From an archaeon (GTDB taxonomy: Archaea; Asgardarchaeota; Hermodarchaeia; Hermodarchaeales; Hermodarchaeaceae): DNA of 6,695 bases. The translations under genes were made by a program, and so were the position numbers. The stretch is from positions 1-6,695 of the forward strand of contig JABXGX010000252.1 in assembly GCA_016550405.1 (NCBI GenBank). Reading direction: 5' to 3'. Shown here piece by piece: positions 1-4,933 of this stretch; within the stretch, counting starts at the first letter, position 1, and each line of letters opens with the position of its first letter. The notes under the pieces are model-generated. The model was not told the origin of the DNA, made no database searches, and saw only the letters and a program-made list of their open reading frames with translations.

Positions 1-1112
1 AGCAGAGAGCCCACAATCGTCTTTACAGCTGAAGTATAAGGCGGTCCTGGGAGATTGGTAGCCACCATCGATGTCTGCCCAAGGGCACGAATCTGATTCA
101 CCCAGAACCCAAACGTGTCCCCCGCATCGCTATTCGGAATTAATTGATAGACAATTAAGAACAGATGGCTCGAACCCTGGGGAATCGAATGAGTTGTATT
201 CAACAACAGGAGTCCATCATCCTGGGCATAAGCCCCCGAGGCGAGAAGTGGCTCGGTGACGTTATCATAGATGCCATCTTCATTGATATCATGAACCAGA
301 TCAACTTCCGCGATGGCTGTCTGATCATTACCCGTTCCAAAAGCGTTCAAGGTAAAATTAATTTGCGTCAGACCTTCTTGAATAGCGCTGATATTGATCT
401 GGAACATCTCATTGAAGGGATCGCCATCCGGATCATACGAGGCATCATGATCGCCAGGAGAAAGACCCCCAGTATCTGTGTCACCACCAATTGGATAAAA
501 TTCAACGTCATCAAAATACACGACGCCTGAATCCCAGCCAGGCGTGGTTTGTGCCGTCACACGCAGTTGGATTGTCGCTTGAACACTCCCAGCCGCTGCA
601 GGACCATACACGAAGAGTTCAAACCAAACGGCTGTGGGACTGGTCACGGCTGGAGACCACATAGCGCCGACTTGCCCACCGCCACCATTTTGCCAAATGA
701 CGCCAATATCAACAAAGAATTCATTGGGTGGCAAATTTGGTCCGCCTATCCACACCCAGGTAGAGAGATTATACGACGTCCCGACACTAATATTCAACAG
801 GGTGGATTGACTCCACTCGGCATGATCACCGGCTTCGGTGGCCAACGGAAGAACACCTACCGATTCACTTCCTGTATGAGGAAAAGTGGTCGGATATAGC
901 CCTTGAAAGTCATCGAAGCTTGAGTCATCAGTTGTCGTGAACGCCCAAAAATCAGGCACAGGACCCCCAGGAGGCGTTTCAAAGCCAGGGTTTCGAACTA
1001 CAGGTAATGCAGAGGCAAACACTGTAGGCATACTGAGGGCAAACAAGAAAAGAGAAGCGAATAATATTGAACAGATTTTTGTAAACCAATTCGACCTTTT
1101 ATATTTAGACAT
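1..1112 (-). CDS. Secreted beta-sandwich surface protein, CBM-like (C-terminus off window)
   Basis: The minus frame is open from the ATG at 1112-1110 to the left edge (370 residues, no stop), so the protein is partial. Residues 1-35 form a signal peptide: basic MSKYKR, a hydrophobic core at about 13-33, and a small-residue cleavage region (ASA) near 33-35. Residues 38-207 resemble a carbohydrate-binding jelly roll of the CBM4/9 type, opening with NPGFE (41-45) and closing with WDSGVVYFDDVEF (193-205). Residues 208-370 look like a second beta-sandwich and contain a calcium-type loop, DINEDGIYD (275-283). Six N-x-S/T sequons (N107, N115, N240, N252, N284, N305) suit an exported archaeal glycoprotein. 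Only one Cys is seen, in the signal peptide. A cell-surface binding or enzyme-associated role is inferred; the missing C-terminus could hold an anchor or catalytic domain. The reading frame is very secure, the ligand unknown. Confidence 0.88.
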   Translation of the reverse strand, partial: MSKYKRSNWFTKICSILFASLFLFALSMPTVFASALPVVRNPGFETPPGGPVPDFWAFTTTDDSSFDDFQGLYPTTFPHTGSESVGVLPLATEAGDHAEWSQSTLLNISVGTSYNLSTWVWIGGPNLPPNEFFVDIGVIWQNGGGGQVGAMWSPAVTSPTAVWFELFVYGPAAAGSVQATIQLRVTAQTTPGWDSGVVYFDDVEFYPIGGDTDTGGLSPGDHDASYDPDGDPFNEMFQINISAIQEGLTQINFTLNAFGTGNDQTAIAEVDLVHDINEDGIYDNVTEPLLASGAYAQDDGLLLLNTTHSIPQGSSHLFLIVYQLIPNSDAGDTFGFWVNQIRALGQTSMVATNLPGPPYTSAVKTIVGSL

Positions 1113-1170
1113 TGGACCCAACTCTGTTTAAGTAGCTATTTCTCCACGAGGAATAGAATTCAATATGCGT

Positions 1171-1184
1171 ATATATTTTAAAAA
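1171..1184 (-). promoter_or_regulatory. TATA-like box for the secreted protein gene
   Basis: Read on the minus strand this is TTTTTAAAATATAT, about 60 bp before the ATG at 1112. An archaeal TATA box here would place transcription start near 1148-1152, giving a leader of roughly 36-40 nt. No strong Shine-Dalgarno sequence lies directly before the ATG; a GTGGAG lies farther up, near 1144-1149. The surrounding block 1160-1200 is strongly AT-rich, unlike the coding DNA on either side. Confidence 0.5.
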
Positions 1185-1260
1185 TAATATGTATTTACAT
1201 ATCAAATTCAAATCTGCGATTGTAAAAATGAATCACCAGTATTTGAGCAGGCTTACACAA

Positions 1261-1335
1261 GTTACGGGTAATTGACCTCCACCACGCCTATTTGAGGTTA
1301 AATGAACAATCCACTGGGTGGACGACCATTTTTTT
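1261..1335 (+). repeat. Dispersed intergenic repeat, divergent copy D
   Basis: This is a divergent relative of the repeat at 2121, 4031 and 6081. It has a palindromic core GTTAC-GG-GTAAT (1261-1272) where the other copies have AACAC-GG-GTGTT, then TTGACC, and ends with GGGTGGACGACCA (1316-1328), shared almost exactly with copy C, followed by seven Ts. It carries about 27 nt more between core and box than the other copies. That extra stretch can fold as TTGACCTC (1272-1279) with GAGGTTAA (1294-1301), eight pairs including one G-U. It lies between the divergent genes at 1112 and 1384. Homology of the end box is convincing; homology of the core is likely but not certain. Confidence 0.5.
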
Positions 1336-1383
1336 CGATGCATAGATTTTTGTCTGAAAAGTTTTTACTGATGAATAAGTAGT

Positions 1384-1611
1384 ATGGGTTGGGTTTCGAA
1401 AATGTCGGATCGGTTAGTTTTTTCGGCGAATGATGTGGTGAATGGAAAGGTAGATGTTGAGAATCTGAGGGCGCGGTATGTGTTACTCAAACCGGGGCTG
1501 GGGTTCGTGTCGTATGGAAGGATTGTTGAGGGGATAAATGTCATGGCGAAATTTGGGTGGCGCGCGGTGGGTTTCTCACGGGGGTATTGTTTGCTTGAAA
1601 AAGTTGAGTAA
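1384..1611 (+). CDS. Small hypothetical protein, weakly DUF4177-like
   Basis: A 75-residue soluble protein with no membrane segment or signal peptide. The C-terminal half (about 50-74) reads as a strand, a helix INVMAKFGW, then RAVGF and a final strand YCLLEKVE. That order resembles the C-terminus of small DUF4177-type proteins (a helix ending in G-W-E-L-V followed by a strand with a basic end), but the match is by eye and weak. The second in-frame ATG at 1402 (MSDRLVF) is an equally good start; neither has a clear Shine-Dalgarno sequence. The opposite strand also has a long frame (1365-1688), but its composition looks non-coding. Flanked by repeat copy D upstream and a convergent small membrane gene downstream. 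Function unknown. Confidence 0.5.
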   Translation: MGWVSKMSDRLVFSANDVVNGKVDVENLRARYVLLKPGLGFVSYGRIVEGINVMAKFGWRAVGFSRGYCLLEKVE

Positions 1612-1704
1612 ACACTGGGCCACGGAATTAGTTGGGGAATGGAGAAGCGCAGTTCTTCATTGACCAAATGTGTTCGCGGAGGCTTCAAGCAGTTGATCCA
1701 TCCT

Positions 1705-1735
1705 TGGGGCGCGGACGACTACTTCTTTTCATTTC
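1705..1735 (+). repeat. Possible degenerate remnant of the dispersed repeat (E)
   Basis: TTGGGGCGCGGACGACTACT, followed by TCTTTTC, resembles the end box of copies A and C (GGGGTGGAC(A/G)ACCACTTCTCGTTTC in copy A) with a few changes. An upstream GCGGAGG at about 1676-1682 also recalls copy A, but the palindromic core is not recognisable. The match covers the stop codon of the minus-strand gene ending at 1729. It is short and could be chance. Confidence 0.25.
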
Positions 1736-1962
1736 CTTCGTTGTTGAAGGAGATATTGTATTCCGAGGCTTAAAAAGAAGAATCCGATGGGGGCTGTAAT
1801 TAGAAGCAGTGCCCATATGAATTGTACTTGAGTGAAGTGACTTGGATATGCGGCAACGTGGATAGCATAGGCGAGTGAGGCTACTGTGAATAGACCGCCG
1901 ATAGCACATAATAGTGGACCTTTCAATTGTGGCAGGCGGGATTGCTCAGCATTGTTTGACAT
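1729..1962 (-). CDS. Small two-helix membrane protein (77 aa)
   Basis: The ATG at 1962-1960 is chosen over longer in-frame starts because it has a good Shine-Dalgarno sequence, GGAGTGG (1969-1975), six bases away, and because the upstream extension to 2247 runs through repeat copy A and reads as non-protein-like sequence. The N-terminus MSNNAEQSRLPQLKG is polar, followed by membrane helix 1 at about 15-37, a short loop, membrane helix 2 at about 47-71, and a basic tail QQRRK. Both ends are probably cytoplasmic. No catalytic motif is visible and the family is not recognised. It is convergent with the gene ending at 1611 and divergent from the operon at 2388. The layout resembles the partial protein at 6428 (polar MS..E start, two helices, basic end). 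Confidence 0.62.
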   Translation of the reverse strand: MSNNAEQSRLPQLKGPLLCAIGGLFTVASLAYAIHVAAYPSHFTQVQFIWALLLITAPIGFFFLSLGIQYLLQQRRK

Positions 1963-1986
1963 AAAAAACCACTCCACGTGACTAGC

Positions 1987-2013
1987 AATATATCCGATTG
2001 GAGTTTTTATGTA
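1987..2013 (-). promoter_or_regulatory. Candidate TATA boxes for the 77-aa membrane protein
   Basis: On the minus strand two AT-rich boxes precede the start at 1962: TACATAAAAAC (about 2003-2013) and GATATATT (about 1987-1994). The farther box would start transcription near 1980 and leave a short leader containing the GGAGTGG ribosome site; the nearer one would produce an almost leaderless message. The farther box fits the ribosome site better. Confidence 0.35.
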
Positions 2014-2120
2014 TTGCTTTATCGTGTGTAGTTCGCTTCCTTTTCCAGACAAAAAGTCTCTAGGTAGGAGACACCTTGTTGTTGGTAGTGGATTACCATT
2101 GTTGAAGAGCAGAACAGTCT

Positions 2121-2256
2121 CAGAAATCATTTCCGCGGAGGTACCTCCGGAGCGCCTTGGATTGGGTGGGCAAAGAGAGCGGGTGTAGATACCAGAAACA
2201 CGGGTGTTGTACGATTTAGTGGGGTGGACAACCACTTCTCGTTTCACTCATTAGGT
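2121..2256 (+). repeat. Dispersed intergenic repeat, copy A (long form)
   Basis: This aligns with 4031-4171 over its whole length. Shared blocks in order are AGAAA(T/C)CATTTCC, GAGGT.CC.TCCGG, a GGGCAA-like block, GGGT.TAGATACC.GAAAC, the palindromic core AACACGGGTGTT (2197-2208), GTGGACAACCA (2224-2234) and a final TTAGG. The 5' part contains a 14-bp perfect palindrome, CGGAGGTACCTCCG (2136-2149). It sits between the divergent genes at 1962 and 2388. No protein-coding signal is seen in it, although it happens to stay open on the minus strand. Confidence 0.75.
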
Positions 2257-2265
2257 AAGCTAATG
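2249..2265. repeat. Inverted repeat CATTAG-GTAAG-CTAATG
   Basis: A perfect 6-bp inverted repeat with a 5-bp spacer at the downstream edge of repeat copy A, about 120 bp before the operon start at 2388. It could be the repeat boundary, a small hairpin or a regulator site. Copy B has a related CTAATTCTGTTAGG at this edge, but there the symmetry is only partial. The rest of 1963-2387 holds the promoter of the minus gene and repeat A; nothing else is recognisable. Confidence 0.35.
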
Positions 2266-2373
2266 CATCAGAGTGGGGATGGCGTGTTTCGGTGGATGCC
2301 TCTATTGGAGTTGCTGATTAATTAGGCAAATCTTAAAAGAGTGAAAGCACGTTATTTAGGTAGGTACCGTATC

Positions 2374-2380
2374 GGAGTGG
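2374..2380 (+). promoter_or_regulatory. Ribosome binding site GGAGTGG for the peptidase-like gene
   Basis: GGAGTGG lies seven bases before the ATG at 2388 and fixes that start over the internal ATG seven codons in. The same GGAGTGG heptamer precedes the minus-strand gene at 1962, which supports it as a real Shine-Dalgarno variant in this genome. TCTTAAAAGA near 2332-2341 is the best TATA-like candidate upstream, but it is weak. Confidence 0.55.
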
Positions 2381-2387
2381 GAATTCA

Positions 2388-3437
2388 ATGAGTTTAAACT
2401 CTGAGATGAAAAGAACATTCGTCACTTCAGCGTTCAAGAATCACAGAATTCGATCCGTTTTAATTGTAGCGGGTTTATTTGCTGTTATTCTCTTTTTAGG
2501 ACCTATCGGTGCAAGCCGTGCAGCCGATACAGTTCTAATTACGAATGCCGTTGTGCTTCAATTTGGAATAGATGATGCTATCTGTGATAGTGTTAATCAA
2601 CTGGTTAGTGATATAGACGATGCCCAGCGAATATTGGTGCCCAATGTGTTATCTTTGCAGCTAATTTTGCGGAAAGCAGTTGGTCCCATTTTTTATGTTG
2701 GACATGGAACACCTGAGGGTCTAATCGTAGGAAGTGAAACTGTATCATGGTCTAGTATTTCAACAATGATTTCAAATTCCAAAGGACAGGAGCATTATTT
2801 TGCTTCATGCTTCTCTGGTAATATGGAAATCGAGGACAAGTTTGTAATAGGGTTTCATGATATTATTGATGCGGATGTTGCGACATTCGTTACCTCATTT
2901 TGGTGGCACGCCCTTCGTGGAGTTGATTTTACTGAAGAAGTACTTCAATTCATTAGAAATGGCGGTCTTACCAAGGTTGCATACCCTCAACGACCTCTGT
3001 ATTACATAGTTTGGACACCTAAAGACATTGGGTGGACTCCCTACGGCCTCTACGATCCATGGGCTCTTAATGTCCACTACACCGAAGTTGACGTGGTCTT
3101 TGCCATGCAAGGAGGGAATTTGATAGATGCCCTCATCCCAATCCTCGTGGCAGCAATAATTGTAGCAGGGATCCTTGACCCTACACATATTGTCGCTCCT
3201 CTAATCATAGCCATTGTAACTTTTATCTTGGCTGGCTACTTTAGTTCTATTGAAACAATCGCCACACTTGACTCCAACGCCGATGGTTCTATTGATCAAT
3301 ACATTCCAGTTGACCCCCTTAATTTCAATCCAATAAAGATCCCTTCAGGTCCATTCTTCTTCAGAACCACAAGTTGGTGGTGGATAGTTTATCCAGGAAC
3401 CTGGGCATGGCCTTTCTACCAAGTACCAGCGATTTAG
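2388..3437 (+). CDS. Exported caspase/gingipain-like (clan CD) candidate cysteine peptidase with membrane helices
   Basis: A 349-residue protein. Residues 1-45 form a signal peptide or anchor: basic KRTF...KNHRIR, a hydrophobic core at about 23-40, and a small-residue end, ASRAAD. The next domain has the clan CD pattern: a strand and His block PIFYVGHG (100-107) followed about 35 residues later by a strand and Cys block HYFASCFSG (136-144), giving a candidate His106/Cys141 dyad. Spacing and flanking strands match caspase, clostripain and gingipain-type cores; the fold is inferred from these motifs only. Two hydrophobic segments (about 246-262 and 266-288) follow, then a calcium-type loop DSNADGSID (295-303) and an aromatic-rich tail with 11 F/W/Y in the last 29 residues. 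Thirteen bases separate it from the five-helix membrane gene, so they are probably co-transcribed. Substrate unknown; it could also be a catalytically inactive relative. Confidence 0.72.
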   Translation: MSLNSEMKRTFVTSAFKNHRIRSVLIVAGLFAVILFLGPIGASRAADTVLITNAVVLQFGIDDAICDSVNQLVSDIDDAQRILVPNVLSLQLILRKAVGPIFYVGHGTPEGLIVGSETVSWSSISTMISNSKGQEHYFASCFSGNMEIEDKFVIGFHDIIDADVATFVTSFWWHALRGVDFTEEVLQFIRNGGLTKVAYPQRPLYYIVWTPKDIGWTPYGLYDPWALNVHYTEVDVVFAMQGGNLIDALIPILVAAIIVAGILDPTHIVAPLIIAIVTFILAGYFSSIETIATLDSNADGSIDQYIPVDPLNFNPIKIPSGPFFFRTTSWWWIVYPGTWAWPFYQVPAI

Positions 3438-3450
3438 AAGGAAATACACA

Positions 3451-3951
3451 ATGACTGTTTCGTATTATGCATTGGGGCTTAGTGTACTAGTGAGTTTGTT
3501 TCTCGTATGGATGATAAGAAGAAACCAAGAAGCGAATTGGTTGAACGCTGTGAAACAAGCCTTCAACCCTTATTACTTCGTTTTGGGAACGGTCCTTGCG
3601 CTATTGACCAGCGTATTATTCCTCGTTAGTCCGGTGGTTGCTTTCTTTTATGCGACGCTTCTATTCTTGATTGGAGTAGGTGTTCTAGTGTTGTCAAAAT
3701 CGAATGGATTTGATTTGGCTGTCTTGACGATTTGCCTGGCCATCTTCATCTACTTCGGATTCTATGGTATTACAGTAGTTGCTTTTGGACCATTTATTGG
3801 TGAGAATCTTACTGCAGTTTTAATGACACTAGTTGGTGGCATATCCCTGATCGTGCTTCTCTGGATTTCAGGTAAATCTCTTCTTCGAAGTCAAGCCTCT
3901 CTACAGGTCCAACAGGCTCAACTCACCCAACACACTCAGACCCCGTTGTAA
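3451..3951 (+). CDS. Five-helix integral membrane protein, operon partner of the clan CD-like protein
   Basis: A 166-residue protein. The start is supported by AGAAGGA, which overlaps the stop of the upstream gene. Predicted membrane helices lie at about 5-22, 41-60, 61-81, 88-112 and 119-140. A basic MIRRNQEANW segment follows helix 1, and a Gln-rich polar tail (LQVQQAQLTQHTQTP) ends the protein, probably on opposite sides of the membrane by charge. No transporter signature, metal ligand cluster or catalytic motif is visible. The short spacing (13 bp) and the terminator three bases after the stop show a two-gene unit with the peptidase-like protein, so a membrane partner, scaffold, regulator or substrate is plausible. 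Family not recognised. Confidence 0.8.
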   Translation: MTVSYYALGLSVLVSLFLVWMIRRNQEANWLNAVKQAFNPYYFVLGTVLALLTSVLFLVSPVVAFFYATLLFLIGVGVLVLSKSNGFDLAVLTICLAIFIYFGFYGITVVAFGPFIGENLTAVLMTLVGGISLIVLLWISGKSLLRSQASLQVQQAQLTQHTQTPL

Positions 3952-3953
3952 AT

Positions 3954-3986
3954 GGAAGGAGTTCTTCCTTCCAATCCTTCTTTTTT
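3954..3986 (+). terminator. Hairpin plus T-tract terminator of the 2388-3951 operon
   Basis: GGAAGGA (3954-3960) pairs perfectly with TCCTTCC (3966-3972) around a 5-base loop, followed by a pyrimidine stretch ending in TTTTTT (3981-3986). It begins two bases after the stop codon at 3951. In archaea the T-tract alone can terminate; here both elements are present. Confidence 0.65.
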
Positions 3987-4030
3987 AGAAATTCAGATAA
4001 GCCTGATAAAAATCTTTACAAGACTCTCCT

Positions 4031-4171
4031 TAGAAACCATTTCCTCTGAGGTGCCCTCCGGGGCACTTCGGAGTGGATCGGGCAATAGAGTGGGTATAGA
4101 TACCGGAAACACGGGTGTTGACCATTGCTTTGGGAGTGGACAACCATTTTCTCTTGCTAATTCTGTTAGGG
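4031..4171 (+). repeat. Dispersed intergenic repeat, copy B (long form)
   Basis: The full-length partner of copy A. Its 5' half holds a 9-pair hairpin, GAGGTGCCC-TCCG-GGGCACTTC (4048-4069, one G-U pair), with a UNCG-class loop closed by C-G. Then come GGGTATAGATACCGGAAAC, the core AACACGGGTGTT (4108-4119) and GTGGACAACCA (4136-4146). It lies between the terminator of the peptidase operon and the promoter of the radical SAM operon. Frames are open across it on both strands (plus 3952-4263, minus 3993-4298), but these follow the repeat and are not credible genes. The following 4172-4388 is purine- and G-rich with no gene, tRNA or box C/D RNA that I can support. Confidence 0.75.
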
Positions 4172-4388
4172 GAGGATTGGATTTACTCTTGCGTTTTTCT
4201 ATTTGGGGTAGAGGAGAGCGGGTAAGAAAGGTCGGAGAGGTGGGAAGGCGTGCGGGGCAATGATGCAATAGTGACATATGGGTGATGATGGGGGGCATCT
4301 TTGGGTCCTAAGGTCGAAATAGATTTTTAGTTATGAATGCCATTTCGTGTGCTGGTGAGGGCGGGTAGCGACGCTTCGGGTACTAATA

Positions 4389-4408
4389 CTTATATATTGT
4401 ATATATTC
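4389..4408 (+). promoter_or_regulatory. Strong double TATA box of the radical SAM operon
   Basis: CTTATATATTGTATATATTC contains two overlapping TATA-like octamers. Placed about 26 bp upstream of initiation, they predict a transcript start near 4420-4430, downstream of the first possible ATG (4411) and right at the in-frame ATG at 4426. That argues for a leaderless message. It is the clearest archaeal-type promoter in the window. Confidence 0.65.
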
Positions 4409-4425
4409 ATATGATAGCCACCATC

Positions 4426-4866
4426 ATGGGGGTGGTTAATCTGGCAAATCGTGAAGAGATTGCATTTAGAAATGAAATTGCGTTCAAGGGAACTATAGAA
4501 GAGTTTAACAGAGCACTAGCAGAACTGGATAAACGCGAATTAGAAATTGGTCGAATATTTAAAAAGCCACATCTAGCTGGATGCTGGCCCGTGTCACCGA
4601 TGAAGGTACTTGGTCGAGAAGCGATAAGCCGCATGCTTGAAGGGCAGAAGAGGATTAAGTTAGTAAAACCAATCCCTGGGGGCCTCTTGGTTCCTCACTT
4701 TCACTGGGAGAACGAGATCGTTCTCATGAATCGTCAGAAATTCAAGGAACTCGTGACGTCAGTAGCCGGTGAAATTGCGGGATTAAAAGCCATGAAGGGG
4801 GATTATGCTCAGACCCTTGAAGCCCTCCATAAACTCTACGCTGGCGGTGTCATCGTAGATTATTAA
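4426..4866 (+). CDS. Unrecognised 146-aa protein paired with a radical SAM enzyme; candidate substrate or partner
   Basis: The start at 4426 is preferred over the in-frame ATG at 4411 because the TATA box lies too close to 4411 and no ribosome site precedes either; translation is probably leaderless. The protein is soluble and mixed alpha/beta. Counting from 4426, there is a charged helix EEFNRALAELDKRELEIG (about 25-42), a LAGCWPV segment with the only Cys (51), a strand IKLVKPIPGGLLVPHFHW with a His-x-His pair (about 89-91), then EIVLMNRQKFKELV and a helix to about 124. The C-terminus reads KLYAGGVIVDY, a Gly-Gly followed by a short tail ending in Tyr. The radical SAM/SPASM gene follows after 67 bp in the same direction. 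Precursor peptides of such enzymes are usually shorter, so it may be a folded substrate, a recognition partner or an unrelated protein. I do not recognise the family. Confidence 0.72.
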   Translation: MGVVNLANREEIAFRNEIAFKGTIEEFNRALAELDKRELEIGRIFKKPHLAGCWPVSPMKVLGREAISRMLEGQKRIKLVKPIPGGLLVPHFHWENEIVLMNRQKFKELVTSVAGEIAGLKAMKGDYAQTLEALHKLYAGGVIVDY

Positions 4867-4933
4867 CTTGGACCTTTCAACTCCTAAATTGTAGAACCAG
4901 AGTGCATCTGGCAATTCTTCGAGAGGGTTAGTA

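Noticed and set aside
71..1131. Plus-strand frames at 71-259, 165-530, 549-899 and 937-1131
   Set aside because: They are shadows of the long minus-strand secreted protein, which has a signal peptide, domain-like motifs and a promoter.
1365..1688. 107-aa minus-strand ORF
   Set aside because: It is rich in Pro, Ser and Thr with no domain pattern, and is antisense to the better-supported 75-aa gene.
3952..4298. Open frames on both strands after the membrane protein gene
   Set aside because: They lie in the terminator, repeat copy B and the purine-rich spacer; translations lack protein-like pattern and neither has a ribosome site.
4278..4400. Box C/D guide RNA suggested by GTGATGATG
   Set aside because: No box D (CTGA) lies at a suitable distance and no terminal stem is visible.
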